A stretch of DNA of 37,154 nt from RUG11894 sp964344335 (GCA_964344335.1 CAYFMW010000014.1:1-37154); one strand, 5' to 3'; counted from the stretch's first letter, positions 24,315-31,838 are shown. The notes: generated by a model not told the origin, from the letters alone. Numbers and translations are program-made.

Positions 24315-24877
24315 CAGATTCCACCTCCTATCCGTGCATACTGATCCAGCGCGGCCTTAACCGCGTTGAAGACAGCCTTGGAGCTGTAAGTCGCTCCGGT
24401 AACGGGCGCCACATACGCGGCGCTCGAATCGTTCTTATCGTTGGTTATGGCGCTCATTCCCAGGAATTCATCCGTGTAGGAAGGAGCGGTCGCCTTGGAA
24501 CCCAGGCCCGGCGTCTCGTTGGACGCATCGGTAACCTTTACTCCCAAAATCTTGCCTTCCGAACTCAGACCGACCATCACCGTTACGGGACCTCCGAAGC
24601 CCTTGGTAGTCGCGGTTATAGTGTAGCCGCATCCGTTGTCCGCCCTGTATGCCTCGTCCACGAATTCTACCAGCTCGATATTTTTGAGCTTCGTAAAGCT
24701 GTCGGCCTCCGGCAGAACTTCCGCCCTGGCCTCGTTAGCGTTCTTAATCGTTATCTCGTCGATTATCGGCTTGGTTATGCGGTAGGTCGCCGCCAGCAGC
24801 ATGGAAGCCACGAGGCAGATCGATACCAGAACTATGGTCGGTGCGAACAGATCTTTCTTACTTGCCTTTTCCGCCAT
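24314..24877 (-). CDS. rnfG: Rnf complex subunit RnfG (FMN-carrying)
   Basis: Membrane-anchored flavoprotein subunit, 187 aa. An N-terminal helix (FAPTIVLVSICLVASMLLAA) anchors an extracytoplasmic FMN-binding domain. The covalent FMN site is in PVTGATYSSKAVFNAVKAAL (threonine in the T-G-A-T pattern), and the preceding TDASNETPGLGSKATAPSY is also conserved. The FMN is attached by ApbE, whose gene lies at 28120-29154. It sits between rnfD and rnfE with one-base overlaps. Confidence 0.96.
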   Translation of the reverse strand: MAEKASKKDLFAPTIVLVSICLVASMLLAATYRITKPIIDEITIKNANEARAEVLPEADSFTKLKNIELVEFVDEAYRADNGCGYTITATTKGFGGPVTVMVGLSSEGKILGVKVTDASNETPGLGSKATAPSYTDEFLGMSAITNDKNDSSAAYVAPVTGATYSSKAVFNAVKAALDQYARIGGGI

Positions 24878-25848
24878 TATTTTGCACCACCTTTCTCAAC
24901 GCCGTTTATATGCACACGCGTCCAGTTGTCGATGTGCGGTGTAAGAATATTCATCAGTAATATTGCGAAAGATACTCCCTCGGGATATGCGCCGTAGGCG
25001 CGAATCACCATGGTGAGCGCACCGCAGCCTATACCGAAGATAATCTTACCCTTGCTCGTTATCGGGGATGTAACATAGTCGGTGGCCATAAATATTGCTC
25101 CAAGAATAACGCCTCCCGCGCAGAGCATAAAGACCGGGTCGAAGCCCATAACCGCCGACAGTATCGCAACAGTCGCGAGGAAGGCCACCGGAATCTCGGG
25201 CGTTATAACCTTCCTTAAAACCAGGTATACGCCTCCTATCAGCAGCGCCAGAGCCGAAATCTCGCCCATGGCACCGTTGCGAAATCCGAGGAACATCTCC
25301 AGATTGCTCGGGACCTTCTGTCCGTTCGCCAGCAGCGCCAGGGGCGTCGCTCCCGTTACGGCATCCGCCGCCGCCTCGCGTATGGCGAGGCTCATCCTGT
25401 TTGTTACGACCCAGTTGCCCATATGGGAAGTAAAACCTATGGCCAGGACCAATCTTCCCACTATCGCGGGGTTTGCAAAGTTCTCTCCCAGACCTCCGAA
25501 GAGCTGTTTTACCACGACTATGGCCACGAAGCAGCCGATTATCGCCATCCAGTAGGGCATGCTGACCGAAATATTTAAGGCGATAAGGACACCCGTCACT
25601 ACCGCAGACCAGTCGTCCAGGGTCTGAGACTTCCCTAAAATCTTTCGCGTAAGCCCCTCGAACAGAACGCAGGCTGCGACGCAGACCGCGGTTAAGGTTA
25701 AGGCCCTGAAGCCGAATATATAAATTGCCCATGCAAGAGCCGGCATTAGGGCGATTACGACATCCCTCATTATGCTGCCGGTGTCGGTCGCTTCTATTAC
25801 ATGAGGTGCGGAGCTAACTACTAAATTCGTATGTTTAGTGCTCATCAC
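24877..25848 (-). CDS. rnfD: Rnf complex subunit RnfD (FMN-carrying)
   Basis: Membrane subunit with about nine helices, 323 aa. The second covalent FMN site is in AVTGATPLALLANG (threonine of the TGAT motif), equivalent to the ApbE-modified threonine of NqrB. Other conserved stretches are FGGLGENFANPAIVGRL and PEGVSFAILLMNILTPHIDN. It overlaps the rnfC stop by 4 nt. RnfD and RnfE are the presumed ion-conducting part of the pump. Confidence 0.96.
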   Translation of the reverse strand: MMSTKHTNLVVSSAPHVIEATDTGSIMRDVVIALMPALAWAIYIFGFRALTLTAVCVAACVLFEGLTRKILGKSQTLDDWSAVVTGVLIALNISVSMPYWMAIIGCFVAIVVVKQLFGGLGENFANPAIVGRLVLAIGFTSHMGNWVVTNRMSLAIREAAADAVTGATPLALLANGQKVPSNLEMFLGFRNGAMGEISALALLIGGVYLVLRKVITPEIPVAFLATVAILSAVMGFDPVFMLCAGGVILGAIFMATDYVTSPITSKGKIIFGIGCGALTMVIRAYGAYPEGVSFAILLMNILTPHIDNWTRVHINGVEKGGAK

Positions 25849-27203
25849 TTGCTTCCCCCTTCCTCTTTAGCCGCAGCGGCTTCGGCCTTTTCTTTGGCCT
25901 TCCTGTCCTCCTCCATGACCCACTGCTTGGCCAGCTTTATCTCGAAGGAGAGCTGCTTTCTTGCGGGGCATACGAAGGAGCAGCATCCGCATTCCATGCA
26001 GGTGTAGACATCGTATTCTCTTAGAAGCTCCAGCTCCTGACGCTCCCAGAATCTGGCGAGCCTGGTCGGCATAAGGTTCATCGGGCAGCCCCTTACGCAG
26101 CGTCCGCAGTTGATGCAGGCCTTCTCCTGCTCCTGCTTTGCGAATTTTTCGTCGAAGCAGAGTATCGCGCTGTTGCCCTTAACGACTCCGAAGTCGTCTC
26201 TGGGTATGGCGCGACCCATCATCGGTCCTCCGAGGATGATCTTCCTAACCTCTCCCGAAGTTCCGCCGCAAAATTCGATTACATCGCAGAGGGGGGTTCC
26301 TATGGGAACATCGACATTCTTGGGTTCCTTTATTACATTGCCGTCGACCGTCATACTCCTGGAAACGAGGGGCATTCCGGTGGCGAGATACTGCTGCATT
26401 TTAAGAACTGAAGAGACATTGGATACTATGCAACCGATATGTGCGGGAAGCTTGCCTGCGACCAGGTGCCTTCCCGTGCATTCGTATATTATTACGCGCT
26501 CCGCGCCCTGCGGATATACCTGGCGCAGCTCCTGAACCTTTATCCTGGGGTCGTTTCCGAGTATGTCCCGGAAAGCCTTAATCGCGTCGGGTTTGTTGGT
26601 CTCGATGCCGATTATGCATCTTTCGATGTCGAGCCACTTCAGTATGGCCCTGGCCCCGTCCACGATCTCCTGCGTATGGGTGAGCATATTGCGGTGGTCG
26701 ACCGTAATGTAGGGCTCACACTCCGCCCCGTTTATGATAAAGGTGTCCACCTTGAGGGGTTCCTTTACATCGAACTTGACGCTCATCGGGAAAGTGGCGC
26801 CTCCGAGGCCCACGACTCCGGATTCTCTTACGGCTTTTATAAAGCTCTCCCTGTCCGTAACGACCGGAGGAACTACGCTTTCAGCCTTTTCCTGCTTGCC
26901 GTCCGGCGTAATCTCGATGATGGTGTCGATTACTCCCATCTGAGACATCTCCCGAAGTATGCCCGTAACCTCGCCCGACACGCTGCTGTGTATGGGGGCG
27001 CCGACATACTTTACGGCTTCTCCGATCTTCTGACCCAGCTTTACCCGGTCTCCGACGGCCACGATAGGCTGACATGGAGCCCCTATATGCTGACTCATCG
27101 GTATAAACACTTTCTCGGGAAGAGACATCGGGATGATGTCCTGCCCGGCGGTGTTCTTGCAATGTTTCACACGGACTCCATTCAGATGTTTGCCTGAACT
27201 CAT
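25845..27203 (-). CDS. rnfC: Rnf complex subunit RnfC (NADH dehydrogenase-like)
   Basis: NAD(H)-reacting peripheral subunit, 452 aa. It starts MSSGKHLNGVRVKHCKNTAG. The flavin/NAD-binding region contains VVGLGGATFPMSVKFDV and NGAECEPYITVDHRNMLTHT. The C-terminal part has two 4Fe-4S motifs (CINCGRCVRGCP and CMECGCCSFVCP, about residues 365-415) and ends in a charged, Ala/Lys-rich tail. It is the first gene of the operon. An AAGGAG site lies before the ATG, and the promoter is at 27272-27300. Confidence 0.97.
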   Translation of the reverse strand: MSSGKHLNGVRVKHCKNTAGQDIIPMSLPEKVFIPMSQHIGAPCQPIVAVGDRVKLGQKIGEAVKYVGAPIHSSVSGEVTGILREMSQMGVIDTIIEITPDGKQEKAESVVPPVVTDRESFIKAVRESGVVGLGGATFPMSVKFDVKEPLKVDTFIINGAECEPYITVDHRNMLTHTQEIVDGARAILKWLDIERCIIGIETNKPDAIKAFRDILGNDPRIKVQELRQVYPQGAERVIIYECTGRHLVAGKLPAHIGCIVSNVSSVLKMQQYLATGMPLVSRSMTVDGNVIKEPKNVDVPIGTPLCDVIEFCGGTSGEVRKIILGGPMMGRAIPRDDFGVVKGNSAILCFDEKFAKQEQEKACINCGRCVRGCPMNLMPTRLARFWERQELELLREYDVYTCMECGCCSFVCPARKQLSFEIKLAKQWVMEEDRKAKEKAEAAAAKEEGGSK

Positions 27204-27232
27204 TCTACTACTCCTTTATGCATTTAAGCTTT

Positions 27233-27256
27233 CGCCGGACACAAAAAAACGCGGCG
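27233..27256 (-). promoter_or_regulatory. Leader hairpin before rnfC
   Basis: Inverted repeat CGCCG/CGGCG with a 14-nt loop that includes seven consecutive T on the minus strand, lying in the 5' leader between the rnf promoter and the rnfC start. The T tract is inside the loop, so it is not a normal terminator. A role in leader folding is possible. Confidence 0.35.
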
Positions 27257-27271
27257 AAACCCACATTATTA

Positions 27272-27300
27272 AGAATACACCCCGAAATCCGATTTGTAAA
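27272..27300 (-). promoter_or_regulatory. Promoter of the rnfCDGEAB operon
   Basis: Minus strand TTTACA (27295-27300) and TATTCT (27272-27277) with a 17-bp spacer, about 70 nt before rnfC. A perfect AAAGGC/GCCTTT inverted repeat (27298-27316) covers the upstream edge of the -35 hexamer and could be an operator. Both are read from sequence only. Confidence 0.6.
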
Positions 27301-27316
27301 GGCTTCCGGGGCCTTT

Positions 27317-27410
27317 GTAAGCAATCTTTGTTAAATATTTCACTCCCGATTTGCAAATAATATTTCGCTTTCCGGCTAATGGCAAACTTCGCGCCGAGAT
27401 ATTGACGGGA
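27317..27410. other. Intergenic AT-rich stretch
   Basis: Between the rnf promoter and the AT-rich ORF fragment. No promoter, RBS or gene is convincing in it. An open frame runs through part of it in the same frame as the fragment, without a clear start. Confidence 0.4.
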
Positions 27411-27653
27411 ATGATTAAAATTCTCTATGAATGCCTATTCACAAAATGTATATATATGGTTGCAATTAAGGCTTCCGCTTTATATAATATACCAAACAAA
27501 GTAAAATTAATTTTTATTACAGAAAACATTGTAGAAAGTTCAAAATTACTTCTTAAAAAAAATATAGATAAACCAGAGCTAACTATCAGAGAGGAGCAAC
27601 TATTAAGTTTATTTGGAATTGAGAAAGCAACTAAGCACTCGAGGGATTCTTAA
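27411..27653 (+). pseudogene. AT-rich ORF fragment of unknown origin
   Basis: 80 codons from an ATG at 27411 (an in-frame ATG at 27351 would add 20). The protein has an ordinary look, with FITENIVESSKLLLKKNIDK and ELTIREEQLLSLFGIEKATK, but I do not recognise it. The DNA is visibly poorer in G+C than both neighbours and uses AT-ending codons, unlike the ribosomal and rnf genes. No good RBS precedes it. The base composition changes back near 27630, and the last few codons (HSRDS) overlap the end of the minus-strand gene at 27631-28010. It is therefore probably a truncated piece of transferred DNA. Confidence 0.45.
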
Positions 27654-28010
27654 TAATCAAGTGAAGCCGACTGTCCTTTATCTCTATATCTATGTTCACC
27701 TTCAACTCATCAAGAGGACTGGAGTCTCTTGTGTGCAATAGCTCGAGCGCCTGGACTACGGTGTTGTTTATTACAGCGCCTCCGGGATTGTAGGAGGCAT
27801 CCCAGAAAAGAGGACAGAGGGTTGCGTAACGGAGCTTGTTTGCGTTACAACCCCTCCATCAATCTCGTAGGTATTAACGGTTACGGTCGTATCTCTTCTT
27901 TGACCGCTTATGACGACCTCTCTGCCGTCCAGAGCATCGACTATCAGCTCCGCTGCGGAGCTGACACTGCAATAACCTCTGTACTCAAATATGCGCACAC
28001 CGCGCCACAC
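27631..28010 (-). pseudogene. Frameshifted small gene of unknown family
   Basis: Reading from a GTG at 28010 gives 79 codons (VRIFEYRGYCSVSSAAELIV...TYEIDGGVVTQTSSVTQ) that stop at 27771. Another frame continues without a break from the same spot (about 27806) to a stop at 27631 with DASYNPGGAVINNTVVQALE and LKVNIDIEIKDSRLHLIIKN. One base missing or two extra around CTCTTTTCTGG would join them into about 126 aa. Both parts look coding and G+C-balanced like the host genes. I know no family for it. A sequencing error is possible. Confidence 0.5.
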
Positions 28011-28013
28011 TGT

Positions 28014-28041
28014 ATTATATCATAAAAGCAAATGCAATCAA
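28014..28041 (-). promoter_or_regulatory. Promoter-like sequence upstream of the frameshifted gene
   Basis: Minus strand TTGATT (28036-28041) and TATAAT (28014-28019) separated by 16 bp. Transcription would start at about 28007, at or inside the proposed GTG start, so either the message is leaderless or the real start is further down. The -35 lies inside one copy of an imperfect direct repeat (28024-28045). Confidence 0.45.
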
Positions 28042-28045
28042 TGCC
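28024..28045. repeat. Imperfect direct repeat, copy 1
   Basis: Shares AAAAGCA followed by GCAATCAATGCC with copy 2 at 28107-28127; the two copies differ by a 3-nt versus 2-nt spacer and are about 83 bp apart. Copy 2 covers the last codons of apbE and its hairpin. Confidence 0.6.
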
Positions 28046-28106
28046 TTGTAACAGCTTAAACGGCAAGCTTTGCGATGGATTTGGGGAGAGAAAATATCAT
28101 GCTGTT

Positions 28107-28127
28107 AAAAGCAGGGCAATCAATGCC
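28107..28127. repeat. Imperfect direct repeat, copy 2
   Basis: Partner of 28024-28045. It overlaps the apbE stop codon (28120-28122), so copy 1 may be a duplicated 3' end of apbE left by a local rearrangement. Confidence 0.55.
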
Positions 28128-28128
28128 C
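28114..28128 (-). terminator. Weak terminator hairpin at the end of apbE
   Basis: Minus strand GGGCA/TGCCC stem with a 5-nt loop that spans the apbE stop codon, followed by TGCTTTTAAC. The stem is short and the T-run is interrupted, so termination would be inefficient. Confidence 0.35.
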
Positions 28129-29154
28129 TAAAACGACGAATTTTGCGCCGGAACTCGTGCTTATATTTCCGTCTTCATCTATGAAGACGGCCTCGTATCC
28201 CTCAGTTTGTTCGATCAGCGCCCTGCCCTCTTTTAGGCCGAGCAGCAGGCAGCTCGTGGAGAGAATGTCGCAGTTCTCGGAGAGCGGACCCATTATCGTT
28301 ACGGAAATTAAATCGCTCTCCACCGGATATCCGCTGCGCGGGTCGAGGATATGGTGGTAAATAATGCCGTCCTCCTCGAAGCAGCGCTCGTAGGTTCCGG
28401 AGGTGACGACCGAGCCGCCTTCCACAGTCACGGTTCCTATCGTATCGCGATACTGCAGAGCCTCGCCGCTTCCGCCGCGGGCGGGATCCTCTATGCCGAC
28501 GACCCAGTCCTTGCCGTCCGGCTTTCTTCCGAGCAGCCTTACATTTCCTCCGAGGTTTACGATGGCGGCCTCGACCCCCGCATCCTCGAGAAAATAGCAG
28601 AGCTCGTCCGCTATCGCGCCCTTAGCGACGGCGCCGAGGTCGAGCTTCGTCCCGGGATTCGACTTGTCGATAAAGAAGCGCCCGGCTTCCTCCCGCAATG
28701 CGATTGAAGCAAATCCGGCCGTGCCGAGAGCCTCGGCTATTGCCGCGGGGGCGGGAACGGCGGGCTCATCCGCAGAGAAGTTCCAGAGTTCCGTAAGGAC
28801 ACCGACGCTTATGTCGAAGAGGCCTCCGGTGATTTCGGCGTATTCGAGCGAATTTTGCACTATGCGATATGTAAGCTCGCCTACCTCGCAGCCCTTTTCC
28901 GAGGCGTTGAAGCGCCCGATGTCGCTGCTTTCTATGGTCCTGGACAGCTGTCCCTCGAGCTCCCTGGCATGCGCAAAAGTCTGGCGGATAATCTCCTCCT
29001 TGCCTTCCTCGTATATTGTAATGCTGCAGTGCGTGTTGAGCAGCCAATCCTCGCCGAAACTCATGGCGGAGCCCCGCCTTTCGCATCCGCAATGCGCAAT
29101 GCTTATAAGGACGCTCATCGCTATGGCTGCAAGTGTTTTGAATTTATGCGTCAT
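28120..29154 (-). CDS. apbE: FAD:protein FMN transferase ApbE (lipoprotein)
   Basis: Attaches FMN covalently to threonine in proteins such as RnfG and RnfD; 344 aa. A lipoprotein signal (AAIAMSVLISIAHCGC) puts it outside the membrane, where the target domains are. ApbE hallmarks are KLDLGAVAKGAIADELCYFL, IVNLGGNVRLLGRKPDG, HHILDPRSGYPVESDLISVT and STSCLLLG. It lies upstream of rnfC on the same strand, separated by an island of remnants. It is 51 nt after homoserine dehydrogenase, possibly cotranscribed with it. Confidence 0.95.
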   Translation of the reverse strand: MTHKFKTLAAIAMSVLISIAHCGCERRGSAMSFGEDWLLNTHCSITIYEEGKEEIIRQTFAHARELEGQLSRTIESSDIGRFNASEKGCEVGELTYRIVQNSLEYAEITGGLFDISVGVLTELWNFSADEPAVPAPAAIAEALGTAGFASIALREEAGRFFIDKSNPGTKLDLGAVAKGAIADELCYFLEDAGVEAAIVNLGGNVRLLGRKPDGKDWVVGIEDPARGGSGEALQYRDTIGTVTVEGGSVVTSGTYERCFEEDGIIYHHILDPRSGYPVESDLISVTIMGPLSENCDILSTSCLLLGLKEGRALIEQTEGYEAVFIDEDGNISTSSGAKFVVLGH

Positions 29155-29205
29155 AAAGATTCCTTTTTATTAAAAATTAAATGATTTCGAATATGTAACA
29201 AAATA

Positions 29206-30228
29206 CTACAGCAGCTGCAATATATCCTGAAATACGCCGTAGGCGGTCTGGACTATGGTCGGGTCGTGCTCGATTATCGTGAGCTTGCCCATAAGGTCCG
29301 TCGTTATCGATACCACGGAGGAAGCTCCGTTTACATTCGCATAGACGCTCATCTCGTCGATTTCCTCGGGCGCGACTCTGGCTCTGACGACGCCGCTCTC
29401 GTCTATATATGCCCTGCAGGCGAGCTTTATGCACTTGCCTCTGCTTCTGGCATCGTCGAGGGCGGCCTTATCTATCCCCGCAATACCGCGGCGCTCGACA
29501 TCCTCGAGCCCGAGCTGTGCATCCATCAGGACATTTGCGAGCACGCAGATCTTCGCCGTGGCGTCCCAGCCATCCGTATCCATCGTGGGGTCTGCCTCGA
29601 CGAAGCCGAGCCTCTTACCCTCCGCGAGGGCTTCCTCGTAGCTCGATCCCTGCTCGAGCTTTTCGAGTATAAAGTTCGTCGTCGTGTTTAAGATGCCTTC
29701 TATCTCGCTAACCTTGCAGAGTTTAAGGCAGTGCTCTTTAAGGTTGAATATGGGCGTTCCGTCCATCACTGTGCTCTCGTACAGAAATTTGACCCCCCGC
29801 TCCTCGGCAAGCCGTGCAAGCTGCTGATAATGCAGAGCCTCGGGCCCCTTGTTTGCGGAGATTGCGTGCTTTCCGGCGCGCATCGCCCTCGCTATGCGGT
29901 CGGCAGCGGGTTGTCCGGTCTTAATATTCAGAGGAGAAAGTTCCACCAAAGCGTCGTAATCGCCGTAAAAGAGCATGGCCTCGGCGCCGTCCTCCGCAAA
30001 GTCCGGATTACTGTCGTCAAATCCGCCGAGCTCGATGCTTGCAAGCGCGGCGGCAAAATCCACCCCGTTCGGGTTATAGAGACAGCCGCGGCTTCCGGTA
30101 ACGATTCCCGTGACTGCAATATTTCTTCCGAATTCGCCTCGCACTTCCTCGCGCTTTTCGAGCAGCATCTTCGCAAGGGCCTGACCGACATTGCCGAAGC
30201 CCATCAATAAAATTTTGAAATCCTTCAT
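29206..30228 (-). CDS. hom: Homoserine dehydrogenase, short form
   Basis: Reduces aspartate semialdehyde to homoserine for threonine and methionine synthesis; 340 aa. The Rossmann motif GFGNVGQALAKML is at the start, and the catalytic lysine region is GKHAISANKGPEALHY. Substrate-binding segments include GILNTTTNFILEKLEQGSSY and GFVEADPTMDTDGWDATAK. There is no C-terminal ACT regulatory domain, so it is the roughly 340-residue form that lacks ACT-mediated threonine feedback. The gene is divergent from the NusG-II gene, 90 bp apart. Confidence 0.95.
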   Translation of the reverse strand: MKDFKILLMGFGNVGQALAKMLLEKREEVRGEFGRNIAVTGIVTGSRGCLYNPNGVDFAAALASIELGGFDDSNPDFAEDGAEAMLFYGDYDALVELSPLNIKTGQPAADRIARAMRAGKHAISANKGPEALHYQQLARLAEERGVKFLYESTVMDGTPIFNLKEHCLKLCKVSEIEGILNTTTNFILEKLEQGSSYEEALAEGKRLGFVEADPTMDTDGWDATAKICVLANVLMDAQLGLEDVERRGIAGIDKAALDDARSRGKCIKLACRAYIDESGVVRARVAPEEIDEMSVYANVNGASSVVSITTDLMGKLTIIEHDPTIVQTAYGVFQDILQLL

Positions 30229-30260
30229 TCTTATTATTTCCTTTCAGCGCCACGGGCGAG

Positions 30261-30291
30261 TTGATTGTGATACAATTATCGGTACTGTTAA
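30261..30291. promoter_or_regulatory. Overlapping divergent promoter candidates
   Basis: In the 90-bp gap between homoserine dehydrogenase and the NusG-II gene, the minus strand has TTAACA (30286-30291) and CACAAT (30264-30269), 16 bp apart, and the plus strand has TTGATT (30261-30266) and TACTGT (30283-30288), 16 bp apart. The -10 matches are weak. The assignment is tentative. Confidence 0.35.
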
Positions 30292-30318
30292 CGCTATGGG
30301 TTAGAGAGCATAGAATCT

Positions 30319-30702
30319 ATGAATCATAACGATTCCCTTTTTAAAAAAGCCGATATCATTCTGGCTGCGTTTCTTCTGGCTCTGGCGCTGCTTGTTTTTC
30401 TGCTTCCCATGCGGAGCGGCAAGCCCGGCGCCTATGTTTCGATAAGCGTCGACGGCGAAAGCCGCGGCAGCTACCCCTTAAGCGTAGACAGAAGCATTAG
30501 AATCGACAGTTCCGAGGGATATAATATCATCGAAATAAAAGATGGACAAGTTAGCGTGGCGGAGGCGGATTGCCCCAACGGGGATTGCATGAGCTACGGC
30601 GGAATAAGCAAAACAGGACAAATAATTCTATGCCTTCCCCACAGGCTTGCGGTAACTATAGTCTCTGAAGAAGATGGAGGTCCGGATGCAATTTCCTACT
30701 GA
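30319..30702 (+). CDS. NusG domain II-containing membrane-anchored protein
   Basis: 127 aa. One N-terminal membrane helix (ADIILAAFLLALALLVFLLP) leads to an extracytoplasmic beta-rich domain with the NusG-II family pattern: GAYVSISVDGESRGSYPL, YNIIEIKDGQVSVAEADCPN, a C-x4-C pair (CPNGDC) and GQIILCLPHRLAVTI. In Clostridia this small protein commonly lies next to a Gx transporter, ApbE and FMN-binding proteins. Its role is not established to my knowledge. The RBS is poor. It overlaps the next gene by 17 nt. Confidence 0.87.
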   Translation: MNHNDSLFKKADIILAAFLLALALLVFLLPMRSGKPGAYVSISVDGESRGSYPLSVDRSIRIDSSEGYNIIEIKDGQVSVAEADCPNGDCMSYGGISKTGQIILCLPHRLAVTIVSEEDGGPDAISY

Positions 30703-31192
30703 AGGCGGCAGAGCCTATAAAGCATCCTTCTGCGGAGTTCTGGCGGCCCTCGGGCTGATATTTTCCTATATCGAATTTCTGATCCCCCTGCCCCTTGCAA
30801 TTCCGGGAATTAAGCTCGGCCTTGCAAATATCGTGGTGATAGTCGCCCTGTACAGCCTCGGCGAGAAATACGCTTTCTTAGTGAACATCACGCGGATAAT
30901 TCTCGCCGCCGCCCTCTTCGGAAGCGTATTCTCCGGGCTCTACGCGCTGGCCGGCGGACTTTTGAGCTTCGCCTGCATGGCTCTTCTCAAGAAAGCGGGG
31001 GTTTTCTCGGTCGCGGGAGTCTCGATGGCGGGCGGGGTGTTTCACAATGCGGGACAGCTTACGATAGCAGCTCTGGTGGTGGGCAGCGCAAAGGTTATAT
31101 ACTATTTCCCAATGCTGACGCTCAGCGGAATGGCGACCGGCATAGGGGTCGGTGTGCTCGCGCATTTTATATTAAAGCGCCTTAAAGTTTAG
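30686..31192 (+). CDS. Gx transporter family membrane protein
   Basis: 168 aa with five or six hydrophobic helices; family formerly called heptaprenyl diphosphate synthase component I, an ECF-S-like membrane fold. Recognisable segments are LAALGLIFSYIEFLIPLPLA, PGIKLGLANIVVIVALYSLG and AGGVFHNAGQLTIAALVVGS. An ATG also occurs at 30674, but 30686 is chosen because GGAGGT lies 5 nt before it. It probably works with the preceding NusG-II gene. Confidence 0.87.
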   Translation: MQFPTEGGRAYKASFCGVLAALGLIFSYIEFLIPLPLAIPGIKLGLANIVVIVALYSLGEKYAFLVNITRIILAAALFGSVFSGLYALAGGLLSFACMALLKKAGVFSVAGVSMAGGVFHNAGQLTIAALVVGSAKVIYYFPMLTLSGMATGIGVGVLAHFILKRLKV

Positions 31193-31310
31193 TCGGGCTG
31201 TCGAAATAAAGCCGACGCCTTCTGTGCAAAGCATGTCCAGGAAGCCGGAGGCAGCGAGGCAGCCTTACAAATATTTTACGCACAATCCTTACGAAATTTA
31301 TTCTAAGTCT
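31193..31310. other. Spacer after the Gx transporter gene
   Basis: A GTCGGGCT...AGCCGAC inverted repeat directly at the stop codon (about 31193-31217) has no T-run and would be a weak terminator. An 8-bp tandem GAGGCAGC duplication lies near 31250. Nothing else is evident. Confidence 0.3.
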
Positions 31311-31339
31311 TTGACGCATACCCTTCGAAGCCTTATAAT
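31311..31339 (+). promoter_or_regulatory. Strong promoter of the Cys-rich protein gene
   Basis: TTGACG (31311-31316) and TATAAT (31334-31339) separated by exactly 17 bp, the best sigma-A-type promoter match in the window. A GGAGGTACAAC site precedes the ATG at 31392. Confidence 0.8.
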
Positions 31340-31391
31340 ATAACTTGGGTAACTAATTCGACACACTTGGATAGATGAATGGAGGTACAAC

Positions 31392-31838
31392 ATGTCTTTT
31401 TTTAATAAGTTGATTGAAACCGCAAAGGATCTTGGCGATAAGACTATAGACAAGGCCAAGGATCTTGGCGATAAGGCCGCCGACCAGATTGAGATTCAGA
31501 AGCTCAAGGGCAGAATTTCCGCACAGGAAAAGGAAATCGCCGCCCTCTACGCCCAGGCGGGCAAGGAATTCCTCGAGGAGCACCCGGAAGCTGCTGCTGT
31601 TTACTTCACCGAAGAGTTGGAGAAGATCGAAGAACTGAAGCTCGATATAACGGCTCTTGAGGCAGAGATCGAGCTCATCAGAAATAAAGATTATGATGCG
31701 GAAGAGCCCTGCGACGGGGAATGCGAAGATTGCGAGGAAGAGCCCTGCGAGTCCGAATGCGATTCCTGCGGAGCCCCGGAGGGAAAGAAGATCGTCTGCG
31801 ACGGCAATCAGTGCACTCTCGTGGATGAGAACGAATAA
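31392..31838 (+). CDS. Helical protein with an 11-residue repeat and a Cys/acidic C-terminal tail
   Basis: 148 aa, soluble, function unknown. Residues 1-40 form an amphipathic helix in which an 11-residue unit is repeated (AKDLGDKTIDK then AKDLGDKAADQ). Residues 40-105 are strongly helical, probably coiled-coil (KLKGRISAQEKEIAALYAQA). The last 45 residues are very acidic and carry eight cysteines in CxxC/CxxxC spacing (ECEDCEEEPCESECDSC), suited to binding a metal such as zinc. The gene has its own promoter and RBS and a terminator, so it is a single-gene unit. Similar unnamed proteins may exist in Clostridia; I cannot name a family. Confidence 0.85.
   Translation: MSFFNKLIETAKDLGDKTIDKAKDLGDKAADQIEIQKLKGRISAQEKEIAALYAQAGKEFLEEHPEAAAVYFTEELEKIEELKLDITALEAEIELIRNKDYDAEEPCDGECEDCEEEPCESECDSCGAPEGKKIVCDGNQCTLVDENE
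31425..31475 (+). repeat. Short tandem repeat (18-bp identical units, 33-bp period)
   Basis: AAGGATCTTGGCGATAAG occurs identically at 31425-31442 and 31458-31475. The period of 33 bp equals the 11-residue protein repeat, so the duplication is recent or under codon conservation. Confidence 0.85.
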
